Assembly: GCA_903929845.1 (NCBI GenBank)
Contig: CAIYWF010000001.1
Location: forward strand, 1-5,075
Direction of reading: 5' to 3'
DNA length: 5,075 bases
Origin: an uncultured Chlorobiaceae bacterium
GTDB lineage: Bacteria; Bacteroidota; Chlorobiia; Chlorobiales; Chlorobiaceae
Made by a program: the position numbers and the translations under genes. Positions 1 through 4,960 of this stretch are shown here, piece by piece (the first letter of the stretch is position 1; each line of letters opens with the position of its first letter). The notes beneath the pieces were generated by a model. The model made no database searches. It was not told the origin of the DNA and was given only the letters and a program-made list of their open reading frames with translations.

Positions 1-1
1 G

Positions 2-940
2 GAGTGGTATAGCACGGCTAAAAGCCAATGGAGTGATGGTCATGCAGTGACTATACTATCACGGTTGAAGAGGGATGTTTTTCCACCATTGGGAAAGCGC
101 TTGATATCAGAGATCACTGCGGTGGATATTCTTGCTACTCTCCGATTGGTTGAGGCGCGGCAAGCCTTTGAGAGTGCTCACCGTATCAAAACCATTATAG
201 GGCAGGTGTTTACTTTTGCGATAGTGAGCAGTATTCCCGATGTGGTGAATAATCCGGCAGCGGGGTTAGGCAAAGCGCTTAAACAGCCTGTCAAGAGGAA
301 TATGGCTGCTATTTTAGATCCTGATATGTTGGGGATGCTTTTGCGTGATATTGATGGCTATGCTGGTTCTTTTGTGGTGATATGTGCGCTAAAACTTGCT
401 CCAATGCTTTTCGTCCGTCCGGGGGAGTTGCGCCATGCGATGTGGCAGAATGTTGACCTGGAGAAATCTGTTTGGCAATTACCCATTGAGGCAACAAAAT
501 TAACTCTGAAAGAGAAGGCAAGCCGTAAGGGTCAGACGCAGACCATACCGCTATCAAGGCAGGCGGTCAATGTTCTGAGGGAGCTTTATCCCTTTACGTC
601 CAGCAGTGCATACGTGTTTCCAGGCAGATCAGCTTCAAGGGTGATGAGCGAGAACACCATAAATCTGGCACTAAGGACATTGGGTTATAATCAGGAGACC
701 ATAACAGGGCACGGTTTCAGGGCTACGGCACGGACCATGTTACATGAGAGGCTTGGGTTTTCACCTGATGCAATAGAGGCACAATTAGGGCATACTGTGC
801 CAGATCGATTAGGAAACGCTTATAATAGAGCAAAGCATTTGGAGGAGAGAATCAAAATGATGCAGGCGTGGAGTGATTTTCTTGACAGCCTGAAGGCAGA
901 TGTAAAAGGTTCTCTCCAAAACCGATTAACTGGCGGATAA
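2..940 (+). CDS. int: P4-type tyrosine recombinase (integrase), 5' end cut by window edge
   Basis: Site-specific recombinase that would insert and excise the element. The frame is open to the left edge: codons from position 2 read EWYSTAKSQWSDGHAV before the GTG at 47. That matches the core-binding (SAM-like) domain of P4-type integrases, so the GTG is an internal Val, not the start. About 312 residues are visible; family members usually have about 400, so the N-terminal arm-binding domain is missing. Catalytic residues seen: Arg in FVRPGELR (codon 416), a Lys candidate in EATK (497), HGFR (His 710, Arg 719), LGH (His 791) and the nucleophile Tyr in AYNRA (821). The typical tail LEERIKMMQAWSDFLDSL follows. 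The Lys loop (EATKLTLKEKASRKGQTQT) is longer than usual. The gene appears intact to its TAA. The attachment site, usually upstream of such genes and often in a tRNA gene, would be outside the window. Confidence 0.95.
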   Translation, partial: EWYSTAKSQWSDGHAVTILSRLKRDVFPPLGKRLISEITAVDILATLRLVEARQAFESAHRIKTIIGQVFTFAIVSSIPDVVNNPAAGLGKALKQPVKRNMAAILDPDMLGMLLRDIDGYAGSFVVICALKLAPMLFVRPGELRHAMWQNVDLEKSVWQLPIEATKLTLKEKASRKGQTQTIPLSRQAVNVLRELYPFTSSSAYVFPGRSASRVMSENTINLALRTLGYNQETITGHGFRATARTMLHERLGFSPDAIEAQLGHTVPDRLGNAYNRAKHLEERIKMMQAWSDFLDSLKADVKGSLQNRLTGG

Positions 941-960
941 AACCAGCGGATAAATCGATA

Positions 961-1014
961 AACTTATATTTCGCTCTTGATGAAAAACTCTCAAACGACG
1001 TTCACTATGTTTAC
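961..1014 (+). repeat. Repeat copy A: decayed GTTCAC iteron block downstream of int
   Basis: First of three related repeats. It aligns without gaps to copies B (2198-2262) and C (3931-3995, inverted): by hand count about 44 of 54 positions match B and 41 of 54 match C. It has one intact GTTCAC (1000-1005) and one altered unit, GTTTAC (1009-1014), at the same 9-bp spacing. The third unit seen in B and C is absent. Read in frame from 943 it gives PADKSINLYFALDEKLSNDV followed by HYVYFSGS and a TAA at 1028-1030, which resembles residues 12-39 of the helicase at 2147. It has no start codon of its own, so it is either a gene-end remnant or a pure DNA repeat. Confidence 0.75.
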
Positions 1015-1075
1015 TTTTCAGGGAGTTAAAAAGATTATTTCCTGATAAAGAACAATACACAAAATTCTATCATTT

Positions 1076-1108
1076 AAGCTCATGTGTTTTCCGCATGGGC
1101 TTTTTTTT
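1076..1108 (+). terminator. Rho-independent terminator downstream of int
   Basis: A 9-bp stem, AAGCTCATG (1076-1084) with CATGGGCTT (1094-1102), contains one T-G wobble pair and closes a 9-base loop (TGTTTTCCG). It runs into eight T residues (1101-1108). The T-tract is on the + strand side, so it would end integrase transcription coming from the left and insulate the alpA/replication operon. The other orientation has only a short A/T mix and is much weaker. Confidence 0.85.
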
Positions 1109-1370
1109 ATCCCACCGATCGGAGATGTTCGAAGAGGCTGAAACGTATAATTATTGATTAAATTTTGACAGGCTTCACCGATTGAATGTGCTTTTTAAGA
1201 TCAAAAAATATTTTTTATAAATCTTGCTATAAACGTCAATAGTGCTCATAGTTTACGTGGTATTGTTACGGGTTTTTTCTATAAAGTATTATTATATAGT
1301 TAATTATAGTTTTTGGAATTTTTATTCTAAATAATAATTGCTTTTGTCTTATAAATAAAAAAATAAAATT

Positions 1371-1410
1371 TAAATGATAAAAAATGATAAGAAATGAAAA
1401 GATTTGATAA
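1371..1410 (+). repeat. Four tandem 10-bp repeats (consensus about RAAATGATAA)
   Basis: Four consecutive decamers read taaatgataa, aaaatgataa, gaaatgaaaa and gatttgataa. The ATGA/TTGA core recurs at exactly 10-bp intervals, about one helical turn, so the same face of DNA would be presented each time. Such phased repeats can be protein-binding iterons or curved or unwinding DNA near an origin or promoter. The surrounding sequence is so AT-rich that partial chance similarity cannot be ruled out. Confidence 0.5.
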
Positions 1411-1511
1411 ATGTGAAAGCCGTTTTAGGGCAGCGGAGATAAAAAATGTTAAATAAAGAATAAAAAAGATAAAGATATATTTTTTTAATCGGGCTGTCGT
1501 TTCTTACGTTA

Positions 1512-1539
1512 TTTTGCTCTTTCGGTTTTTTAATATACT
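1512..1539 (+). promoter_or_regulatory. Weak candidate promoter for the AlpA/replication operon
   Basis: TATACT at 1534-1539 matches the sigma-70 -10 consensus in five of six bases. Upstream, TTTTGC (1512-1517) is a poor -35 at 16-bp spacing; TTGCTC (1514-1519) is closer in sequence but only 14 bp away. It lies about 50 bases before the AlpA start and is followed by inverted AATATA/TATATT steps that could bind a regulator. The AT-rich setting makes false -10 matches likely. Confidence 0.3.
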
Positions 1540-1588
1540 ATATGCGAAAGCAATATATTTTATGAAACAATAATGGGAGATACAGTAC

Positions 1589-1807
1589 ATGGGAGAGATT
1601 AAAAAGCTTTATAGACTACCTGAGGTTATCGGTGATAGAAGGAAAGGAATCGCAGGTTTGTTGCCTATTTCAAAGGCGGCATTTTATCGTGGAATATCAG
1701 AGGGTTTATATCCTAAGCCTGTCAAACTTTCTGAAAGAACGGTAGCATGGCGTGAGGAAGATATTCGCAAGCTGATTGAAAAGCTGTCAAATACGGCAGT
1801 CGGATAG
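1589..1807 (+). CDS. alpA: AlpA-family DNA-binding protein (excisionase / transcriptional regulator)
   Basis: A 72-residue MerR-like winged-helix protein of the AlpA/Xis type. Such proteins control integrase use, promote excision, or activate element genes in P4-like satellites and phage-inducible islands. The order of motifs is the family's: an N-terminal YRLPEVIGDRRKG segment, the helix-turn-helix LLPISKAAFYRGISEGLYP (about residues 24-42), the wing PKPVKLSERTVAW (42-54), and the last helix REEDIRKLIEKL (55-66). The length is normal. The ATG is preceded by GGGAG (1575-1579) at a 9-base gap. It is 649 bases after int on the same strand and 26 bases before the next small gene, so it probably heads the operon. 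Which promoter it acts on cannot be seen; no separate repressor gene is visible in the window. Confidence 0.9.
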   Translation: MGEIKKLYRLPEVIGDRRKGIAGLLPISKAAFYRGISEGLYPKPVKLSERTVAWREEDIRKLIEKLSNTAVG

Positions 1808-1833
1808 ATTGGTAAACAAAGAGGGGTAGCGTA

Positions 1834-1917
1834 ATGAATTGCAATTTCAACCAAATAAAAAAGCCTTTAGGCAGGCTAATACGTACAGGTTTTAATCCAC
1901 AGGAAGCGCGCTCATGA
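1834..1917 (+). CDS. 27-residue small protein, translationally coupled to the next gene
   Basis: A short frame missed by length cut-offs: it starts MNCNFNQIKKPLGRLIRTGF and ends NPQEARS. A strong ribosome-binding site, GAGGGG (1821-1826), sits 7 bases before the ATG. Its TGA overlaps the next gene's ATG (ATGA at 1914-1917), the same junction type as at 2147. The peptide is basic, with no membrane segment or known motif that I can name. It may be a real small protein or a leader whose translation carries ribosomes to the next start. The arrangement makes translation likely; function is unknown. Confidence 0.6.
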   Translation: MNCNFNQIKKPLGRLIRTGFNPQEARS

Positions 1918-2150
1918 GAAGTACGAGAAGAAATGGAGATGCAGGTAAAAGGGCTTACTTGCCGTCATACTACAGCCATCCTGCCAAGAATCTCAATGCC
2001 TTGGACGTCGTTGACAAGCACGTAAAAGCAGCTCTGTGGGCAATGGGTGATGCCGTTGTCATGCTTACTGGTTTCCCTGCCAAAACGATAGCAGCTCATA
2101 TTTGTGATGATGGCAGGTTGATAGTCCGTTTGGAGCGGAGGGAGGTATGA
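1914..2150 (+). CDS. Small hypothetical protein (78 aa) of the replication operon
   Basis: I do not recognise this family. The protein has a basic N-terminus (MRSTRRNGDAGKR, residues 1-13) and a mostly helical-looking middle rich in Ala, Val and Lys (about 29-53: NALDVVDKHVKAALWAMGDA and on). The C-terminal half, FPAKTIAAHICDDGRLIVRL, has the look of a beta-hairpin. There is no signal peptide, clear membrane span or cysteine cluster. AGGA (1901-1904) stands 9 bases before the ATG. The start overlaps the upstream small gene by four bases, and the TGA overlaps the helicase start by four (ATGA at 2147-2150). This suggests made-to-ratio expression with the helicase, perhaps as an accessory DNA-binding or replication protein; that role is inferred from context alone. 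Confidence 0.8.
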   Translation: MRSTRRNGDAGKRAYLPSYYSHPAKNLNALDVVDKHVKAALWAMGDAVVMLTGFPAKTIAAHICDDGRLIVRLERREV

Positions 2151-4027
2151 GCACTATTCGTGAAGAGGTTTTGGCTGAAATGCCGTCAGAATCGGTAAAC
2201 TTTTATTGCTCTCCCGATGAAAAACTTTCAACCAACGTTCACGATGTTCACCATGTTCACTCTTCAGAGAATGAAGCAGATGCCAAGCGAGCTGACATAG
2301 AGCGTCATGTTTCGATTGCTGAAAGCGTGATTGTGCAGGCAAAGGACAATGCGGGACTTTACGCGGGCAGCGAGTTTATTCATGCCATGAAGTTCATTCG
2401 TGAGCAGAGTGATGAAGATTGGGTTCGTTTACGGGTGAAGATCAAGAACGAGAAGCCGAGCGGCGTGTTGCTTTCTGATATTGATGAAGCCACAAGACCA
2501 AACGGCGAAGTAATCAGCAGTGAAAAGAACACGGCGGCAGAACTCATTGTTTTGGTCGCGTCCCATTGTGATTTGTTTTATGATGAAACGACACGATTTT
2601 CTTATGTGACGGTGATCACTGATAATACTACTCTGAAGGTTGGCAGCACCGCTTTTATTGAGTGGCTGAGTTATGCCTATTACATGCAGCGCGCTTCATC
2701 GGCAAGTGATGCGGCTGTCAAGCAAGCGATAAGCACGGTTTCAGGTATTTGCAGGCATGAAGGCGAGCAACGGCGCGTTTCAATTCGTGTGGCCAAGGAG
2801 GCCGGGACGGGAGCGTATTACCTGTTCATGGGTGACGAAAAGAACCGGGCGATTGAGATTACCGCTACAGGGTGGCGGGTTCTTGATACGTACCCTGTAA
2901 AGTTTTGGAAGCCGTCGACTCAGGCCGCGATACCTGAGCCGGTCAGTGGTGGCAGTATCAATGAGTTATGGGAGTACTGCAATGTTGAGGAAGCGGATCG
3001 GCTTCTTGTTTTGGCGTGGCTTCTTGAGAGCATGAGGCCGGAAACGCCATTTCCTTTCCTTGAGTTGAACGGCGTGCAGGGTTCGGCGAAAAGCACCACA
3101 CAGAAGCGGTTGAGACAGATCGTTGACCCTTCAACAGCCAACTTGAGACCTGTACCAAAAAACACTGAAGATATTTCAGTGGCAGCCAATAACAATTGGC
3201 TGATCAGTTATGAAAATGCTTCTTATCTGCCTGCAAAGATGCAGGATGTTTTTTGCAGTATGGCTACAGGAGGCGCGGCAGGGGGACGGGCACTTTATAC
3301 CAATGGTGAGGAATTTCTCATCGAGATGAAGCGCCCTTGCATGATAAACGGAATACCCAGCCTTGTAACGGCACAGGATTTAATTGAGCGCACTATACAC
3401 CTTGAGTTACCGAGAATCGAGCGTTACCAAAAGGAATCGGACTTGAACGCAGGATTTGAGGTTGCATTGCCAGGAATTATAGGTGGGTTACTTGATCTGT
3501 TCGTAAAGACATTGGCGATACTGCCCAATGTTGCATTATCGAAGCCTCCCAGAATGATTGACTTTTGCTGCCTGGGTGAGGCTATGAGCCGCAGTATGGG
3601 CAATGATGCTGGTGTTTTTGAAGAGGCGTATCGTATTAACCGAAAAGAATCTATTGAGAGGGCTCTTGAAGGGAGTCCGGTCGCTTTGGCTGTTCTCTCA
3701 TTGGTTGAAGAGTCTCCACTTGATACCGTTTTTCATGGAACGTACAAGGAATTACTTGAACGGTTGCTTGCATATAAAGGCGGAGATAATGAAGGATGGG
3801 TAAAGTCGGAGAAGGGTTTGGCTAATGCGTTGAAACGACAGATGCCTGCACTGCAAGAGTCGGGCGTTATGGTTATTCCTGAGCGGGGTGCTAAAAGCAG
3901 CAATAAGGGAAAGCGGGTTACGATCAAAAAGAGTGAACGTGGTGAACATAGTGAACATTGTTTGAGAGTTTCCTCTCCAGCGGAGAATAAAAGTTCATTC
4001 ATTCACGAAGACGGGAGCCCATTTTGA
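2147..4027 (+). CDS. AAA+/SF3-like helicase ATPase with C-terminal winged helix (element replication)
   Basis: A 626-residue protein, probably the replicative helicase/initiator of the element. The central ATPase has Walker A GVQGSAKST (residues 309-317, Lys315). A Walker B-like strand WLISYENAS (351-359) has Glu356-Asn357 where relatives often have Asp-Asn. It also has a sensor-like MINGIP (399-404) and the arginine-finger segment DLIERTIHLELP (411-422, Arg415). Residues 540-594 (EGWVKSEKGLANALKRQMPA, then a basic GKRVTIKK end) resemble the winged-helix tail of phage D5/primase-helicase proteins. Residues 1-280 are of unknown fold and I see no primase motifs there; the primase-like role may belong to the next gene. 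The start fits GGAG at 2137-2140, 6 bases upstream, and is coupled to the previous gene. Residues 17-39 and 595-617 are encoded by inverted repeats B and C, giving His-rich stretches at both ends. Family assignment is by motif, so the exact role is inferred. Confidence 0.8.
   Translation: MSTIREEVLAEMPSESVNFYCSPDEKLSTNVHDVHHVHSSENEADAKRADIERHVSIAESVIVQAKDNAGLYAGSEFIHAMKFIREQSDEDWVRLRVKIKNEKPSGVLLSDIDEATRPNGEVISSEKNTAAELIVLVASHCDLFYDETTRFSYVTVITDNTTLKVGSTAFIEWLSYAYYMQRASSASDAAVKQAISTVSGICRHEGEQRRVSIRVAKEAGTGAYYLFMGDEKNRAIEITATGWRVLDTYPVKFWKPSTQAAIPEPVSGGSINELWEYCNVEEADRLLVLAWLLESMRPETPFPFLELNGVQGSAKSTTQKRLRQIVDPSTANLRPVPKNTEDISVAANNNWLISYENASYLPAKMQDVFCSMATGGAAGGRALYTNGEEFLIEMKRPCMINGIPSLVTAQDLIERTIHLELPRIERYQKESDLNAGFEVALPGIIGGLLDLFVKTLAILPNVALSKPPRMIDFCCLGEAMSRSMGNDAGVFEEAYRINRKESIERALEGSPVALAVLSLVEESPLDTVFHGTYKELLERLLAYKGGDNEGWVKSEKGLANALKRQMPALQESGVMVIPERGAKSSNKGKRVTIKKSERGEHSEHCLRVSSPAENKSSFIHEDGSPF
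2198..2262 (+). repeat. Repeat copy B: 65-bp block with three GTTCAC iterons
   Basis: It lies inside the 5' end of the helicase gene and encodes NFYCSPDEKLSTNVHDVHHV. Three exact GTTCAC hexamers sit at 2237-2242, 2246-2251 and 2255-2260, a strict 9-bp period. The opposite strand reads GTGAACATG, GTGAACATC, GTGAACGTT, close to the GTGAACA core of the P4 alpha-protein type I iterons as I recall them. By hand count it matches copy C in inverted orientation at 50 of 65 positions, without gaps. Confidence 0.85.
3931..3995 (-). repeat. Repeat copy C: inverted 65-bp block with three iterons
   Basis: It lies inside the 3' end of the helicase gene, inverted relative to B and starting about 1.67 kb after B ends. 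On the + strand, three exact GTGAAC units sit at 3933-3938, 3942-3947 and 3951-3956, again 9 bp apart. It shares the 12-mer AAACTCTCAAAC (minus strand, 3960-3971) exactly with copy A (985-996). Read on the minus strand it gives NFYSPLERKLSNNVHYVHHV then HSF and a stop, nearly the peptide encoded by B on the plus strand. The + strand reading is the helicase C-terminus SERGEHSEHCLRVSS. Confidence 0.85.
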
Positions 4028-4935
4028 TGAGTGAATATCGCTTCGAGCTGGAAAAGGGCGGGTTGAAATACACCTGCCCTCAGTGTGGGAAAGCGCGACT
4101 TGTCCGATACGTGGACACCGTCACGGGTGAACAGGTAGCTGATCATGCAGGGCGGTGTGACCGTGAGGATTCGTGCGGTTATCACTTAAGACCGAGTGAG
4201 TACTTTCAGTTGACCGGCAAGAAGCCTTTCAGGGTTGCGATGCCCACTTACAGACCAAAGCAGCCAACACCTGAGCCGTCGTTTATTGATGCTGCGGTAA
4301 TGCGCGCCAGCCTTGCCAGATATGAGCAGAACAACTTCTGCCGGTGGCTTTGTGGCGTGCTGGGTGAAGAGAGAGCCTTTGAACTTACGGCATTGTACCA
4401 GATCGGGACGTCGAAGCATTGGGCGGGTTCGTCAGTCTTTTGGCAGATCGATACGGCTAACCGTGTCAGAGGCGGGAAGGTGATGCTTTATGATGTTGAA
4501 ACGGGTCGTCGTGTGAAAGAGCCGTTTCCTCATGTGAATTGGGTGCATCGTGTGATGAAGATTGAGCCTTACCATTTGCGGCAGTGCTTTTTCGGTGAAC
4601 ACTTGCTTACCCTTGACACGGTGAAGCCGGTGGCAGTTGTTGAGAGTGAGAAGACGGCTCTTGTTGCCAGTGGTTTTATCCCTGAGTTCATCTGGATGGC
4701 AACAGCAGGAAAGCAGAATCTCAACAAGGAGAAGTTGAAAAGCTTGCAAGGGCGGAGGGTGAAGCTTTTTCCTGACTTGGGCGCGTTTGAGAGATGGCAG
4801 AGCCTGAGCAGAGGAGTGGCAGGCGTGAGTGTATCAGATGTGTTAGAGCGGAGGGCAACTGATGCCGATAAAGCTGCAGGGCTGGATTTGGCTGATTTTT
4901 TATTGAGAGAGAAGAGAGCGGGAGTGACAGTATAA
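4027..4935 (+). CDS. DUF6371-like zinc-finger / Toprim protein, probable primase component
   Basis: A 302-residue protein built like a primase. The N-terminal zinc-binding site has CPQC (Cys17, Cys20) and CDREDSCGYH (Cys44, Cys50, His53), with YRFELEKGGLKY before it. This CDRE-x-x-CGYH pattern is typical of DUF6371 proteins, known to me mainly from Bacteroidota elements. A central region of unclear fold (about 85-195) precedes a Toprim-like part: strand VAVVESEKTALVAS (202-215, Glu206), LFPDLGAFERW (247-257, Asp250) and a late acidic GLDLADFLL (285-293). The second Toprim motif is D-L-G, not the common D-x-D, so catalysis is uncertain. I chose the ATG at 4027, which overlaps the helicase TGA by one base and has GGGAG (4013-4017) 9 bases upstream; TTG at 4024 would add one residue. 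It probably makes primers, or recognises an origin, together with the helicase; that is inferred. Confidence 0.8.
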   Translation: MSEYRFELEKGGLKYTCPQCGKARLVRYVDTVTGEQVADHAGRCDREDSCGYHLRPSEYFQLTGKKPFRVAMPTYRPKQPTPEPSFIDAAVMRASLARYEQNNFCRWLCGVLGEERAFELTALYQIGTSKHWAGSSVFWQIDTANRVRGGKVMLYDVETGRRVKEPFPHVNWVHRVMKIEPYHLRQCFFGEHLLTLDTVKPVAVVESEKTALVASGFIPEFIWMATAGKQNLNKEKLKSLQGRRVKLFPDLGAFERWQSLSRGVAGVSVSDVLERRATDADKAAGLDLADFLLREKRAGVTV

Positions 4936-4960
4936 AGAACATCATTAAACAATTGAAATC

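Larger units (their letters stand above)
1109..1588. other. AT-rich intergenic control region, no gene seen
   Basis: About 480 bases lie between the int terminator and the AlpA-like gene. I see no convincing gene on either strand: stops are dense in all frames and the few ATG-started frames are under 20 codons with no ribosome-binding site. From about 1180 on, the sequence is dominated by A/T runs, much more than the flanking genes. It contains a block of 10-bp repeats (1371-1410), a weak candidate promoter (1512-1539) and a short GC-containing island around 1418-1437. Such a region upstream of an AlpA/replication operon could be a regulatory region or a DNA-unwinding element; this is inference from composition and position only. 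Confidence 0.6.

Noticed and set aside
47..49. GTG as the integrase start
   Set aside because: The frame stays open to the left edge, and its upstream residues (EWYSTAKSQW) fit the integrase core-binding domain. The gene is cut by the window.
1165..1170. Perfect TTGACA -35 box
   Set aside because: No acceptable -10 hexamer lies 16-18 bases downstream, so it is treated as chance.
1857..1877. Hairpin AGCCT/AGGCT that would be followed by a U-run on the minus strand
   Set aside because: The stem is only 5 bp, it lies inside the small gene, and no minus-strand gene is there to be terminated.
1893..1901. TAATCCACA, one mismatch from a DnaA box
   Set aside because: It is a single imperfect site with no cluster.
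2237..2260. CRISPR-like tandem repeats
   Set aside because: The 9-bp period with 3-bp gaps is far too short for repeat-spacer units; it fits iterons.
2920..3195. 91-residue minus-strand frame opposite the Walker A region
   Set aside because: It covers the conserved ATPase core on the other strand and shows no independent gene features.
3603..3803. Alternative plus-strand frame inside the helicase
   Set aside because: It is fully contained in the helicase gene, out of frame, and has no motif.
3733..4002. Minus-strand frames opposite the helicase 3' end
   Set aside because: They overlap a motif-bearing helicase gene, lack family features, and their composition follows from the plus-strand gene. 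The antisense peptide of repeat C is noted only as part of the repeat.
4126..4600. Single GTGAAC hexamers at 4127-4132 and 4595-4600
   Set aside because: They are isolated, not in 9-bp arrays and without the flanking repeat sequence. The first sits in GGTGAACAGG, close to a P4 iteron, but one copy in coding sequence is not enough.
4569..4952. 127-residue minus-strand frame opposite the primase-like gene
   Set aside because: It is a shadow of the plus-strand gene, which carries zinc and Toprim motifs. The minus frame is Ser/Leu-rich low-information sequence with no recognisable domain.
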